Shown here piece by piece: positions 44,901-51,711 of a stretch of 64,000 nt of DNA. The position numbers and the translations under genes were made by a program. Every line of letters starts with the position of its first letter. Position 1 is the stretch's first letter. The notes beneath the pieces are model-generated. The model searched no databases. It was not told where the DNA came from and saw only the letters and a program-made list of their open reading frames with translations. The stretch covers positions 216,680-280,679 of the forward strand of contig DLHP01000043.1 of NCBI GenBank assembly GCA_002483285.1, written 5' to 3'. This DNA is from Flavobacterium sp. UBA7665 (GTDB taxonomy: Bacteria; Bacteroidota; Bacteroidia; Flavobacteriales; Flavobacteriaceae).

Positions 44901-45847
44901 GAAACGTGACCACCTATAGCATTGTACCTGCATTGCCTGATGGATTGGTTTTAGACGCCGCTACAGGCATTATTTCGGGAACGCCGACCGCTTTATCGGC
45001 TGAGGCTATTTATACGATTACCGCTACCAATTCGGGCGGAAGTACGACTTTCGACATCACCATCACCGTGAACGATCTGGCACCAACAACCTTAAGCTAT
45101 CCAAACCCGAACGTTTTTACCATCAACAATGCGATTGCTGCACTCGTTCCATCGGTTGCCGGAAACGTGACAAGCTTTGGCATTGTACCGGCATTGCCCA
45201 GCGGGTTGGTTTTAGACGCCGCTACAGGCATTATCTCGGGAACGCCAACCGTTTTGTCGGCTGAGGCTATTTATACGATTACCGCTACCAATTCGGGCGG
45301 AAGTGTGACCTTCGATATCAGCATCACTGTCAATGAAGCGGCACCAACTGCGTTGAGTTATACCGCGAATTCGATTTTCACAGTGGGTATTACCATTGCC
45401 AATTTGTTGCCGTCGGTAACCGGAAATGTCACTTCGTACAGTATTTTCCCAACCTTGCCAGACGGGCTGGTTTTGGACACCAATACCGGAATCATCTCAG
45501 GGACACCAACGGTACCGAGCCCGGCAACGACTTACACCGTCACCGCGACCAATTCGGGAGGAAGCATCACTTTTGACCTGGTCATTACCGTTGAAAATGT
45601 CATGGCAACCATCACCTATGGCAAACTGCCGGTAAAGGTCTACCCGAACCCATTTGTGGACCGCATTGAAGTTTCGGGTATCACTAAAAACGCCGCGTAC
45701 GAACTGTACTCGATTGACGGTAAGAAAATACAACACGGACGCTTGGAGAATGCCCAGGCCGAATTTAGCAACTTGCCTTCGGGCACTTATTTGCTGCAGT
45801 TGTCTGACGCAGACCGAATCGAGCAAGTCAAGCTCATCAAACGATAA
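35963..45847 (+). CDS. Giant CotH / lamin-tail protein with 25 Ig-like repeats, T9SS cargo
   Basis: This 3294-residue secreted protein has a signal peptide to about residue 23 and then the same module order as its upstream paralogue: lamin tail, chitobiase-like (ILYTLDGSEP), CotH (LRIRGGVSRRFESKSL, FRDAL, FHDMDNTF with His601), an InlB-like repeat (FSHWTGASTSTNPEITI) and a beta-rich domain. Residues about 1033-3213 then hold 25 tandem putative-Ig (He_PIG-type) domains of about 87 residues, each with YSVSPALPTGLSLN-, GVISGTP- and ATNSGGFTTFGIQI-like strands. The last 70 residues are a T9SS type A domain (VYPNPFVDRIEV). It is probably a long surface-anchored stalk displaying the CotH head. The frame is unbroken throughout. 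Confidence 0.93.
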   Translation: MKKITFLLAFSLLNLFANNCFSQNIVINEVLASNTNSIEDENGSKEDWVELYNNGPASVNLLGYGLTDDPALPFKWTFPNVTVASGQYLIVWCSDKNRSVAGQPLHTNWKISGSGEIITLTNSSAVAVSTAPAAVLQPDISWGKSPNGTGPYVYFGTPTPNAANTATGYSGFVNPPSFSQNSGFFTTGFNLTLSASDAGATILYTLDGSEPDENNLSGTTYQYKNQYIQNPGQSSGPLLNNSYQTFQYAAPLAIVDRSPDPNDVAKMSSTFANNPTYLPSGPIFKGTTVRVKVVKPGFLPSKTITKTYFITPQGASKFSLPVISISLNENSFYDYNDGIYVAGVDFENWRAANPNGSANASKRGNYYREVDDERKANFSYFVGGNEVVSQEVGLRIRGGVSRRFESKSLTVYARSDYGDSTLDYKFFTDLPYTSYERLTLSNSGGDFRSTMFRDALNQNVCKEMLPEKEAYQPAIAFVNGEFWGILNIRERFDDEYFKRVYDADAIDFLENDATVKDGDDDHYDAMTTYLNSNTLATQTNYDYIKTQLDPENVADYYIANIYFQNEDWPNNNQYFWRNKIASYNANAVPKELDGRWRWMFHDMDNTFAFVSGNYDSNTLATMTTIGDDDDINPAWSTLVFRKLLTNAEFKNYFINRFADLLNTSFLTARVTSKINTMKAAIYPEIPGHIARWKVPATIGDYNYDIDFELDFASERPALQRDHIRSVFTIASNINATLNVSDPSHGFVKMNTIDVKDGTPGITGNPYPWTGIYFRNIPVKLKAIANTGFAFSHWTGASTSTNPEITITPTANFSITAVFVPTAVETSVPIYFWMMDGTMANNTPLTFLNSTYELASNGVINYQSCLPGYPYPTGDPNRNKASMERRNSPTTINYRPEANGNVAFAAADMKGLQIKQPFQSGGQQNTMVFNFSTLAYKKIKFSFAAIDEGAASAIAVEYAVNAGAPVWITTGLSASSLPLTAAFQLFEVDFSSITTVDNNPDFKIRLRFTGPNMTADTGARVTFNNIAVDGVKMGLSYPSPNTFDVGTAIANLNPSFANPITAYSVSPALPAGLSLNTTTGVISGTPTVAAATATYTVTGTTATGNVTFGVVITVNSSVVAPSALSYNSPNIFTKNTAIANLTPTVTGTVDSYGVAPALPTGLSLNTTTGVISGTPTVVSANATYTITATNSGGFTTFGIQIQVNDIAPSGLSYNSPNVFTRNTAISNLNPSVSGGAVISYSVSPALPTGLSLNTSTGMISGTPTVVSANATYTITATNSGGFTTFGIQIRVNDIAPSGLSYNSPNVFTRNTAISNLNPSVSGGAVISYSVSPALPTGLSLNTTTGVISGTPTAISANATYTVTATNSGGFTTFGIQIQVNDIAPSGLSYNSPNVFTRNTAISNLNPSVSGGAVISYSVSPALPTGLSLNTTTGVISGTPTAISANATYTVTATNSGGFTTFGIQIRVNDIAPSGLSYNSLNIFTRNTAISNLNPSVSGGAVISYSVSPALPTGLSLNTSTGVISGTPTAISANATYTVTATNSGGFTTFGIQIRVNDIAPSGLSYNSPNVFTRNTAISNLNPSVSGGSVTSYSVSPALPTGLSLNTTTGLISGTPSVVSANGTYTVTATNSGGFTTFGIQIQVNDIAPSGLNYNSPNVFTVGTLIGNLSPSVSGTVISYSVSPALPTGLSLNTSTGVISGTPSAVSANATYTVTATNSGGFTTFGIQIQVNDIAPTALSYNSPNVFTVGALIGNLSPAVSGTVSSYSVSPALPTGLSLNTSTGIISGTPSVVSANATYTITATNSGGFTTFGIQIQVNDIAPSALSYNSPNVFIVGSVISNLSPSVSGTVISYSVSPALPTGLSLNTTTGVISGTPSVVSANATYTVTATNSGGFTTFGIQIQVNDVAPSGLSYNSPNIFAVGTLIGNLSPAVSGTVVSYSVSPALPTGLSLNTSTGVISGTPTAISANATYTITATNSGGFTTFGIQIQVNDIAPSALSYNSPNVFTVGALIGNLSPSVSGTVISYSVSPALPNGLSLNTTTGVISGTPSVVSTNATYTITATNSGGFTTFGIQIQVNDVAPSALSYNSPNVFTVGTLIGNLSPSISGTVISYSVSPALPTGLLLNTTTGVISGTPTAISGNATYTVTATNSGGFTSFGIQIQVNDVSPSGLSYNSPNVFTVGTLIGNLSPSVSGSVTSYSVSPALPTGLSLNTTTGVISGTPSVVSANATYTITATNSGGFTTFGIQIQVNDIAPSALSYNSPNVFTVGTLIGNLSPSVSGTVISYSVSPALPTGLSLNTSTGVISGTPSVVSANATYTVTAANSGGFTTFGIQIQVNDIAPSGLSYPSPNVFTVGNTISNLTPTVSGGAVVSYSVSPALPNGLSLDTVSGVISGTPTTVTATGTYTVTAVDSGGSDSFGIVITVNDIAPSALSYNSPNVFTVGTLIGNLSPSISGTVISYSVSPALPSGLSLNTTTGVISGTPSVVSANATYTVTATNSGGFTTFGVQIQVNDIAPSGLSYNSPNVFTVGTLIGNLSPSVSGSVISYSVSPALPNGLSLNTTTGVISGTPSVVSTNATYTITATNSGGFTTFGIQIQVNDVSPSGLSYNSPNVFTVGTLIGNLSPSVSGTVISYSVSPALPNGLSLNTTTGVISGTPSVVSANATYTVTATNSGGFTTFGIQIQVNDIAPSALSYNSPNVFTVGTLIGNLSPAVSGTVISYSVSPALPTGLSLNTSTGVISGTPTVVSANATYTVTATNSGGFTTFGIQIQVNDVAPTALSYSNPNIFTKNQTINSLIPSISGGTVMSFTITPDLPDGLGIDPVTGIISGMPTTISPTTVYTVTAVNSGGSTTFDLTITVNDIAPGGLSYPNPNVFTVDSTISNLFPSFSGTITGFTVSPDLPAGLSIDPVTGMISGTPTAVTATAVYTVIATNSGGSVTFDITITVNDVAPTALSYPNPNVFTINNAIASLVPSVAGNVTTYSIVPALPDGLVLDAATGIISGTPTALSAEAIYTITATNSGGSTTFDITITVNDLAPTTLSYPNPNVFTINNAIAALVPSVAGNVTSFGIVPALPSGLVLDAATGIISGTPTVLSAEAIYTITATNSGGSVTFDISITVNEAAPTALSYTANSIFTVGITIANLLPSVTGNVTSYSIFPTLPDGLVLDTNTGIISGTPTVPSPATTYTVTATNSGGSITFDLVITVENVMATITYGKLPVKVYPNPFVDRIEVSGITKNAAYELYSIDGKKIQHGRLENAQAEFSNLPSGTYLLQLSDADRIEQVKLIKR
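39059..45605 (+). repeat. 25-copy tandem repeat encoding Ig-like domains (261-264 bp units)
   Basis: Units of 87 or 88 codons run head to tail. Units 3-7 share RNTAISNLNPSVSGG and are 88 codons. Units 8-15 and 17-20 mostly share VGTLIGNLSPSVSG and are 87 codons. Units 1, 2, 16 and 21-25 are more divergent. Among units 2-20 the protein is nearly identical, yet synonymous codons vary between units (ACA/ACC/ACT, TCG/TCT/TCA). Boundaries were set by eye at the SGLSY/SALSY start of each unit. Confidence 0.9.
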
Positions 45848-45848
45848 A

Positions 45849-45876
45849 AAAAAGGAGGTCAATAGGCCTCCTTTTT
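45849..45876. terminator. Bidirectional terminator between CotH2 and rfbD
   Basis: AAAAAGGAGG (45849-45858) pairs with CCTCCTTTTT (45867-45876) across a short loop, with A- and T-runs on both sides. It sits between the converging ends of the giant CotH gene and the rfbD gene and can serve both. Confidence 0.88.
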
Positions 45877-46714
45877 ATTTGTATGTTTTTAGCGAATCTT
45901 CCCAAGCAGGAATGGTAAACTTAAATTCGGTTTTGAATTTGGATTTGTCGAGCACGCTGTACGCTGGGCGCTTTGCGGGTGTTGGGTACGCCGAGGTGGG
46001 AATCGGGTTGAGTTGAATAATGACGCCGTTGACCCTGAAAATGGCTTTGGCAAAATCATACCAGCTGGCTACACCTTCATTGCTGAAATGGTAAATCCCG
46101 TAGTTCTTGCTGCCGCTTTCAATTACCGCTACAATCGCCTTGGCCAGGTCGATGGCGTGTGTGGGCGAGCCGATTTGGTCATTGACCACACTTAATGCGT
46201 CTCTTTCTGAGGCGACACGCAACATGGTTTTCATAAAATTACCTCCAAAATTAGAATACACCCAAGAAGTCCGGATGATGAAATATCGGTCGCAAGCTTG
46301 TTGTAACGCCAGTTCGCCGTCGCGCTTGGTGAGGGCGTAGATGCCTTGCGGATTGGTGGCGTCGGTTTCGAGGTATGGGCTATTTTTAGATCCGTCGAAA
46401 ACAAAATCGGTGGAGATATGCACGAGGACCGTTCCTGTTTTTTGGGAGGCCTGGGCCAAATTCAAAACGCCTTCTACGTTGATGGCGCGCGCCGATTCGG
46501 GTTCGGTTTCTGCTTTGTCGACCGCCGTGTAAGCTGCGGCATTAATACAATAATCGGGTTTTATGTTGGCAAATGCCTCAGCCACCTGGTCTTTAGCAGT
46601 AATGTCTAAATCTTTCGATCCCAGGAAATGAAACTGCAGCACCGGATGTTTCTCGGCTATAAATTGTAACGCCTGCCCAAGTTGGCCATTGCCGCCGGTC
46701 ACTAAAACTACCAT
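45875..46714 (-). CDS. rfbD: dTDP-4-dehydrorhamnose reductase
   Basis: This 279-residue SDR enzyme performs the last step of dTDP-L-rhamnose synthesis. The NAD(P)-binding motif is VTGGNGQLGQAL, followed by the reductase-typical DITAKDQV, INAAAYTAVDKAE and STDFVFDG. The active site GIYALTKRDGE has an intact YxxxK, and RTSWVYSNFGGNF follows. It overlaps rfbC by 7 bases. It is the last gene of the rfbA-rfbC-rfbD run. The gene for the second pathway step (rfbB) is not in the window. Confidence 0.95.
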   Translation of the reverse strand: MVVLVTGGNGQLGQALQFIAEKHPVLQFHFLGSKDLDITAKDQVAEAFANIKPDYCINAAAYTAVDKAETEPESARAINVEGVLNLAQASQKTGTVLVHISTDFVFDGSKNSPYLETDATNPQGIYALTKRDGELALQQACDRYFIIRTSWVYSNFGGNFMKTMLRVASERDALSVVNDQIGSPTHAIDLAKAIVAVIESGSKNYGIYHFSNEGVASWYDFAKAIFRVNGVIIQLNPIPTSAYPTPAKRPAYSVLDKSKFKTEFKFTIPAWEDSLKTYK

Positions 46715-47259
46715 GCTTTTTTTGCGTTTGCGAGTGTGGGTTGAATTTTATCCTTTTCTGAAATAATCAATCCCGACTCGGGAAAATCCCAGTTGATTTT
46801 CAGTGAAGGGTCGTTGTACAGGATACCGCCTTCGGATTCCTTATTGTAGAAATTGTCGCATTTGTAAAAGAAAACGGCTGACTCGCTAAGCACCAGAAAT
46901 CCGTGGGCAAATCCCCTAGGGACGAAAAATTGCTTCTGGTTCTCGCCCGAAAGCAAGACCGATTCATACTGGCCAAAGGTTGGAGATCCCGGACGGATGT
47001 CGACCGCAACATCCAACACTTCGCCTTTCAATACACGAACCAGCTTGGCTTGTGCGTGCGCACCTGTTTGGTAATGCAAACCACGTAAAACGCCTTTTGT
47101 TGAATAGGATTGGTTGTCTTGTACGAAATGTACGTCGGTTTGGGTTCCTTGGCGGAAAGTCTGCTCGTTAAAACTCTCCATGAAATAGCCGCGATCGTCA
47201 TTGATGATTTTGGGCTCAATAACATAACAGCCATTCAACTTGGTGGGAATGAAATTCAT
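46708..47259 (-). CDS. rfbC: dTDP-4-dehydrorhamnose 3,5-epimerase
   Basis: This 183-residue cupin enzyme epimerises dTDP-4-keto-6-deoxyglucose at C3 and C5. Visible family motifs are DRGYFMESFNEQTF, VLRGLHYQ (catalytic His), VDIRPGSPTFGQYESVLLS and FVPRGFAHGF, at normal length. It lies 6 bases after rfbA and overlaps rfbD. It supplies rhamnose precursor to the polysaccharide locus. Confidence 0.96.
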   Translation of the reverse strand: MNFIPTKLNGCYVIEPKIINDDRGYFMESFNEQTFRQGTQTDVHFVQDNQSYSTKGVLRGLHYQTGAHAQAKLVRVLKGEVLDVAVDIRPGSPTFGQYESVLLSGENQKQFFVPRGFAHGFLVLSESAVFFYKCDNFYNKESEGGILYNDPSLKINWDFPESGLIISEKDKIQPTLANAKKAW

Positions 47260-47265
47260 ATAAGT

Positions 47266-48123
47266 CTAGATAATGCTTAACAAATGCGTACCATAGCCGC
47301 TTTTGAGCAACGGTTGTGCGAGTGTTCTTAATTGTTCGGCGGAGATGAATCCCATTTTGAAAGCAGCTTCTTCTATAGATCCGATTTTAAGTCCTTGGCG
47401 TTCTTCTATGACCTGGACGAATTGGGAGGCCTGCATCAACGAATTGAACGTACCGGTGTCGAGCCAGGCGGTTCCGCGATCGAGGATACTCACTTTGAGT
47501 TTGCCTCTTTTGAGGTATTCCTTGTTCACATCGGTGATTTCAAGTTCGCCGCGGTGGCTTGGTTGTATGTTGGCCGCGATTTCAACCACGTCGTTATCAT
47601 AGAAATAAATACCGGGAACCGCGTAATTGGATTTGGGCTTTTCTGGCTTTTCTTCTATCGAAAGCACTTTGCCATCTGCGTCAAAATCTACAACACCGTA
47701 GCGCTCCGGATCGTGCACGTGGTAGGCGTAGATGATCCCACCATCGGGATTGTTGTTGGCCAGCAGTAATTCTGAGAGGCCGGTTCCGTAGAAAATATTG
47801 TCGCCGAGCACCAAGGCTACTTTGTCGTTACCAATGAATTCTTTTCCGATAATGAAGGCTTCGGCAAGCCCATTAGGGTTTTCCTGCACGGCATACTCGA
47901 AACGGCATCCGAGATTCGTCCCATCGCCCAACAACTGGCGGAACAACGGCAAATCATGCGGCGTTGAAATGATCAAAATCTCCCTGATTCCAGACCACAT
48001 TAAGGTCGACAATGGGTAATAAATCATGGGCTTGTCGTAAATCGGCATCAATTGCTTGCTTACGGCTAGCGTCAACGGATGCAAACGCGTGCCTGATCCT
48101 CCGGCTAAAATAATTCCTTTCAT
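47266..48123 (-). CDS. rfbA: Glucose-1-phosphate thymidylyltransferase
   Basis: This 285-residue nucleotidyltransferase makes dTDP-glucose from dTTP and glucose-1-phosphate. The N-terminus MKGIILAGGSGTRLHPLT is the nucleotide-binding signature. KQLMPIYDKPMIYYPLSTLM follows, then VLGDNIFYG with the metal-binding Asp and GTAWLDTGTF near the C-terminus. The ATG at 48123 starts the conserved motif; the open frame continues 19 codons upstream. It begins the rfbA-rfbC-rfbD run and follows the Wzz-like gene by 16 bases. Confidence 0.96.
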   Translation of the reverse strand: MKGIILAGGSGTRLHPLTLAVSKQLMPIYDKPMIYYPLSTLMWSGIREILIISTPHDLPLFRQLLGDGTNLGCRFEYAVQENPNGLAEAFIIGKEFIGNDKVALVLGDNIFYGTGLSELLLANNNPDGGIIYAYHVHDPERYGVVDFDADGKVLSIEEKPEKPKSNYAVPGIYFYDNDVVEIAANIQPSHRGELEITDVNKEYLKRGKLKVSILDRGTAWLDTGTFNSLMQASQFVQVIEERQGLKIGSIEEAAFKMGFISAEQLRTLAQPLLKSGYGTHLLSII

Positions 48124-48139
48124 ATTGCTTTTTATACGA

Positions 48140-49108
48140 TTATTGGAGTCTGGCTTTCTGGGTCTTGTAAAACCTGGCAAAATAGTGGATGCACAGGTAG
48201 AAGAAAATTAGCAGCATCGGCAGGATTAACTTGAGTTTTCCGTTGATGGATTGTGTATTCTCTATGTTGATGGTACTGCTATTTTCTTTGACGATTTTGT
48301 CAGCGTTGACCAATTCAAGCCTTAAATTTCCTTGTTCCTTAATCAATTTATCTTTGGTCTGAATAACGTCGTTTAATTGCGTATTCTCATTGTAATACAC
48401 CAGCTTGTCGCTTTTGGATGGGCCGTTTACCGTCCCCGAAAAAGTATTCAGGAAGCCATCGATCTGTGCAATCGTGAGTTCATTGGACTTAACTTTTATC
48501 CTGAGGTTGTTCAAATATTCCTTCTGCATTATGGTGTAATGCGCGCTGTTGTTGAGATATGCCATTAAAGGCTCAATGAAATTTTTATGTGAGATCCTTG
48601 CTTTGGATTTCAATGAAATCACATGGTAGGGATAGTTCTTACTCGTTGCCCTTTCCTCAACTATTTTCTTGATATCACTGTCTTCAGACATCAATTTCAA
48701 TAGTTCGAAATTTTGTTCACTCGTGTTGATAAAACGATAAACATCCACTATCGGCTTGATGTCAATCCTTGAAAAAGCACTCGGGTCATGCAAGCCGATT
48801 TTTTCAAGAAACACCGTGTCCTGTTCTAAAATTTTAGATTCTAGCAGGTCAATTTTGGCGTAGAGATAGTCGACGCTTCCAAAATTGGGCTGTACAATAA
48901 TCTGGTGGTCGTAGGTTTTCTGTGTTTTGTCGAGGTAAAGCCCCAGCCCAACACCAACAACAAACAAGATCCCGATGACCACGATGTGTTTGATGACAAA
49001 CTGGATGGCGTGAAAAATAACCGACTTGATGTATTGGACGAAATTGCCGATTCCCTTAGAAACCATAGACAAATCTACTTCCTGGTTTTGTGGTGTGTTT
49101 GTACTCAT
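48140..49108 (-). CDS. Wzz-like chain-length / polysaccharide co-polymerase protein
   Basis: This 322-residue protein has a membrane helix near residues 40-63 (VVIGILFVVGVGLGLYL) and a second near 295-313. A long, partly coiled-coil periplasmic region lies between them. This is the layout of Wzz/PCP proteins that set polysaccharide chain length, but the sequence is divergent and there is no tyrosine kinase domain. It sits 16 bases upstream of rfbA and may act with the Wzy-like protein at 13762-15012. Confidence 0.78.
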   Translation of the reverse strand: MSTNTPQNQEVDLSMVSKGIGNFVQYIKSVIFHAIQFVIKHIVVIGILFVVGVGLGLYLDKTQKTYDHQIIVQPNFGSVDYLYAKIDLLESKILEQDTVFLEKIGLHDPSAFSRIDIKPIVDVYRFINTSEQNFELLKLMSEDSDIKKIVEERATSKNYPYHVISLKSKARISHKNFIEPLMAYLNNSAHYTIMQKEYLNNLRIKVKSNELTIAQIDGFLNTFSGTVNGPSKSDKLVYYNENTQLNDVIQTKDKLIKEQGNLRLELVNADKIVKENSSTINIENTQSINGKLKLILPMLLIFFYLCIHYFARFYKTQKARLQ

Positions 49109-49115
49109 GTAGCCA

Positions 49116-50804
49116 CTATTTAATGTTGAAAATTTGTTCTAAAATTTTAATCGTAATGAGGTAGGTGGGTTTCACGCCTGTGGTTCCCAAACCTCCGGAT
49201 GCGAGCGTGCTACCTGTTTCCAGTGGGTTATCCGACGCATAATATGCATAACGCACTTTCACATCGGGATTGATGCTCTTGCGGATTTTCGAAGCCGATT
49301 GAATCGCTTTCTGGTAGTAGGCGCCTTCCATCTCCAGGCCAATAACGCCCCAGGTAGAATCATGGAAGAATTTGAGCAAATCCTTATTCTGTAGCGAAGT
49401 TCCCAAAACGGTAACCATTGGCCCCGCATACACCGGAATGCCGTTGCCTTCGAGCATTTCGGCGGTGAGTTCATTCTCAAACGGATAATTGTCTCCGGTT
49501 CCTTCGTTGATGTGCGCCGAAGGAATCATGATGTCGCCTTTTCCGCCCTGTAAAATCCCGGCCTTTCCCATAATCGATACCGATTCTACATTGAGAAAAA
49601 CCTTAGTGTCCTTATCAATTTTATACGGTTTGAGCAATTCATCGATGGTTTCGTAAGCCTGTTCGCCAAAAGCGTAATCCATGACGATAATCACCGGATG
49701 CACGTCGTTCTTAGCCGTCGGGAACGCCGACTTCTTAAAGTCGATTTTGGCAGTGTCAAAAATCTGTACGTCGATGTTGGTGCCCGAAGTATCCGGAAGC
49801 GAAATCATGCCGTGTTGTTTGGCAAAATCCTCCACCTTGTCGCGCACGTCATGTGCTCCTTGTTTGCTAAGCTCCTCATAAATGAAGAAATCGGTCTTGT
49901 CTTTTAACTTCGCCTTGTGTACATGCGTGGCGAAAATCGAGTTCATCACACTGTGCATGTTGGCGCTGATGATGTGTATCGGGCGATCTAAAAGTTCGTT
50001 TTCCTTGAGCACTTCCTTGATGTTGGTGGCCCAAATCTCGCCGTGGATGTGGTGTCCGAGTCGCTCGCGCAAAATCGGGCTAAAGGTAATCGTGCGTTTG
50101 GTATTGTCTATAACTTCTTCTAATGCCAGTTTCCCGAGCCAATAAATCACGTGCAGGAAACGGTCGGGTTTGTCGGCAGTGCCAAAATTGTCGTAGATAT
50201 CGAGCACTTCAGAAAAGGTGCGCCCCAGGATATTGGCCGTATGCGAGATGGTTTTTTCCTTCTCGATCTGCGTCATTTTCTTGTTCTGTAACACGGCCGC
50301 TTCGAGTTTTTGCCAGTCGCGCGTGACTTCGCCGCTTTCATCGATTAAGATGCGGTCTTTGATCTTGTGCGATTCGATGAAGATAAACGTCAGGTGCGTG
50401 AGGATGTCGTAAATATCCGAACGGCCGCGCGTAATCTCGACGTTCATCTGCTCTTCGTCTATGCGGTAACAGTTTCTCTTTCTTTTTGGTGGGACAATCG
50501 CCTTGAAATGCGATTTAGAATAGCCTTCATCCGAGGTGAGGTTGATGAACCGGCATTCTTCAATCCCAATGGGCAAACGTTCAATAACGTATAAAAGCCC
50601 ATTGAGTTCTACTTTTTCTTCGGCGATGGTGCCGTAAATTTCCGGCCTTAGCGAAAGCAACGCTTCCCTTAAGGTTTCACCAGATACACCCATCGGCTTG
50701 TAAAAACCGCGGTTAAAAAGGTGGCGCATCGTAATGTATAATTTCTCAACGGCACTTGAGGATTCCTGCGCCCTTGATCGTACGATATTCTTAATTTCTT
50801 TCAT
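49116..50804 (-). CDS. DUF6909-like protein with nucleoside-phosphorylase-like C-terminus
   Basis: This 562-residue soluble protein fits my recollection of the flavobacterial DUF6909 family, of unknown function. The first 270 residues are mainly helical with many charged residues. The C-terminal part has VIIVMDYAFGEQAYETIDELL and, near residues 488-495, GVIGLEMEGAYYQKA. That resembles the EMEGA/EMEAA signature of purine/uridine phosphorylases, which contacts the ribose. A nucleoside-handling role is inference. It lies 7 bases before the Wzz-like gene and could share its transcript. Confidence 0.7.
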   Translation of the reverse strand: MKEIKNIVRSRAQESSSAVEKLYITMRHLFNRGFYKPMGVSGETLREALLSLRPEIYGTIAEEKVELNGLLYVIERLPIGIEECRFINLTSDEGYSKSHFKAIVPPKRKRNCYRIDEEQMNVEITRGRSDIYDILTHLTFIFIESHKIKDRILIDESGEVTRDWQKLEAAVLQNKKMTQIEKEKTISHTANILGRTFSEVLDIYDNFGTADKPDRFLHVIYWLGKLALEEVIDNTKRTITFSPILRERLGHHIHGEIWATNIKEVLKENELLDRPIHIISANMHSVMNSIFATHVHKAKLKDKTDFFIYEELSKQGAHDVRDKVEDFAKQHGMISLPDTSGTNIDVQIFDTAKIDFKKSAFPTAKNDVHPVIIVMDYAFGEQAYETIDELLKPYKIDKDTKVFLNVESVSIMGKAGILQGGKGDIMIPSAHINEGTGDNYPFENELTAEMLEGNGIPVYAGPMVTVLGTSLQNKDLLKFFHDSTWGVIGLEMEGAYYQKAIQSASKIRKSINPDVKVRYAYYASDNPLETGSTLASGGLGTTGVKPTYLITIKILEQIFNIK

Positions 50805-50889
50805 GTAATTCTTTTAAATTCAAGTCCTTACGCGTGAAGGCTTTTTCGTTCTTTTCTGTTTCTAACCGGCAAATGTAGTGTTTTTCTAT

Positions 50890-51711
50890 TTAATTGGTAA
50901 GAACAAGGGTAATTGCGGGCTCGTAAATATTTTTTTTCTCGGCAGATTGTTGGCTCCATTGGCCGCCTAAAAACACAAACGACGGATTTCGAGCCACCCA
51001 ATTGTACAACACATACGGATAAAACGTGTTGCGGTCTTCGCGCTTATTCTTCTCGATCATAATCTTTTCAAAGCCGACGAAAATTCCTGTTTTTGGAAAC
51101 ACAAGGTTGAATTTGCTTACATCAAACATCGACTGCCTGTTGCCTTTCCCGACAGTGACGACCAAGTCGCGGTCAAGCAATTCTGCGCCTGGAAATCCAT
51201 TGGCATCAACGCTGTAAAGATGGATTTTGATGGTCGCGTCATCAATTCTACTGTCGGTAATCAACCCTATTTTTTTGATGAATCCGGTTTGTTTGTAATC
51301 CGATTGATAGCGGAAAAATTTGAGATCGATTTTGGGTTGGTTCTCAAAAGCCTCAAGCACCGTGCTTTCAATGATGCCGATTTCGCGACGCTTGGTTTCC
51401 TTGCGTTTTCTCACGACGACTTCTTCGAGTTCATTGACTTTTGGGCTCAGCAGCACGACTGCGGTTTTTGAAAGGGCCAATTTTTTCTTCTCGAATCCAA
51501 GCGAATGGAAAATCAGGGTTTTGCTTTTTTCGGTGGTGCCTATTTCAAAACTGCCGTTTTCCTCCGAAGTGGTCCCGATATTTTCATTCTCGCTCCAAAC
51601 GCTCACAAACGGCACCGGTTTTCCTGTGAGACTGTCCTTGATTACGCCACTAGTCTGCGCCGATATTGCGCTCATCAAAAACAATAATAAAAGCGTGAAT
51701 TTCTTTTTCAT
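50890..51711 (-). CDS. Secreted protein with carboxypeptidase-regulatory-like domain
   Basis: This 273-residue protein has a signal peptide (MKKKFTLLLLFLMSAISAQ) and then an Ig-like carboxypeptidase D regulatory domain (GVIKDSLTGKPVPFVSVW, ENGSFEIGT, about residues 22-95). This is a common module of Bacteroidota outer-membrane proteins. The rest is a mixed beta domain with GFPGAELLDRDLVVTV. There is no TonB-plug or barrel, so it is likely periplasmic or surface-exposed. Its start directly abuts the GH3 gene stop. Function unknown. Confidence 0.85.
   Translation of the reverse strand: MKKKFTLLLLFLMSAISAQTSGVIKDSLTGKPVPFVSVWSENENIGTTSEENGSFEIGTTEKSKTLIFHSLGFEKKKLALSKTAVVLLSPKVNELEEVVVRKRKETKRREIGIIESTVLEAFENQPKIDLKFFRYQSDYKQTGFIKKIGLITDSRIDDATIKIHLYSVDANGFPGAELLDRDLVVTVGKGNRQSMFDVSKFNLVFPKTGIFVGFEKIMIEKNKREDRNTFYPYVLYNWVARNPSFVFLGGQWSQQSAEKKNIYEPAITLVLTN

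Noticed and set aside
39059..45605. CRISPR-like or satellite DNA array
   Set aside because: The 261-264 base periodicity is one continuous reading frame of Ig-like domains; there are no short identical repeats with unique spacers and no cas genes.
32457..45847. Spore-coat genes, suggested by the CotH domains
   Set aside because: CotH domains occur widely in secreted bacterial proteins; the T9SS tails and the rest of the window show a non-sporulating Bacteroidota organism.
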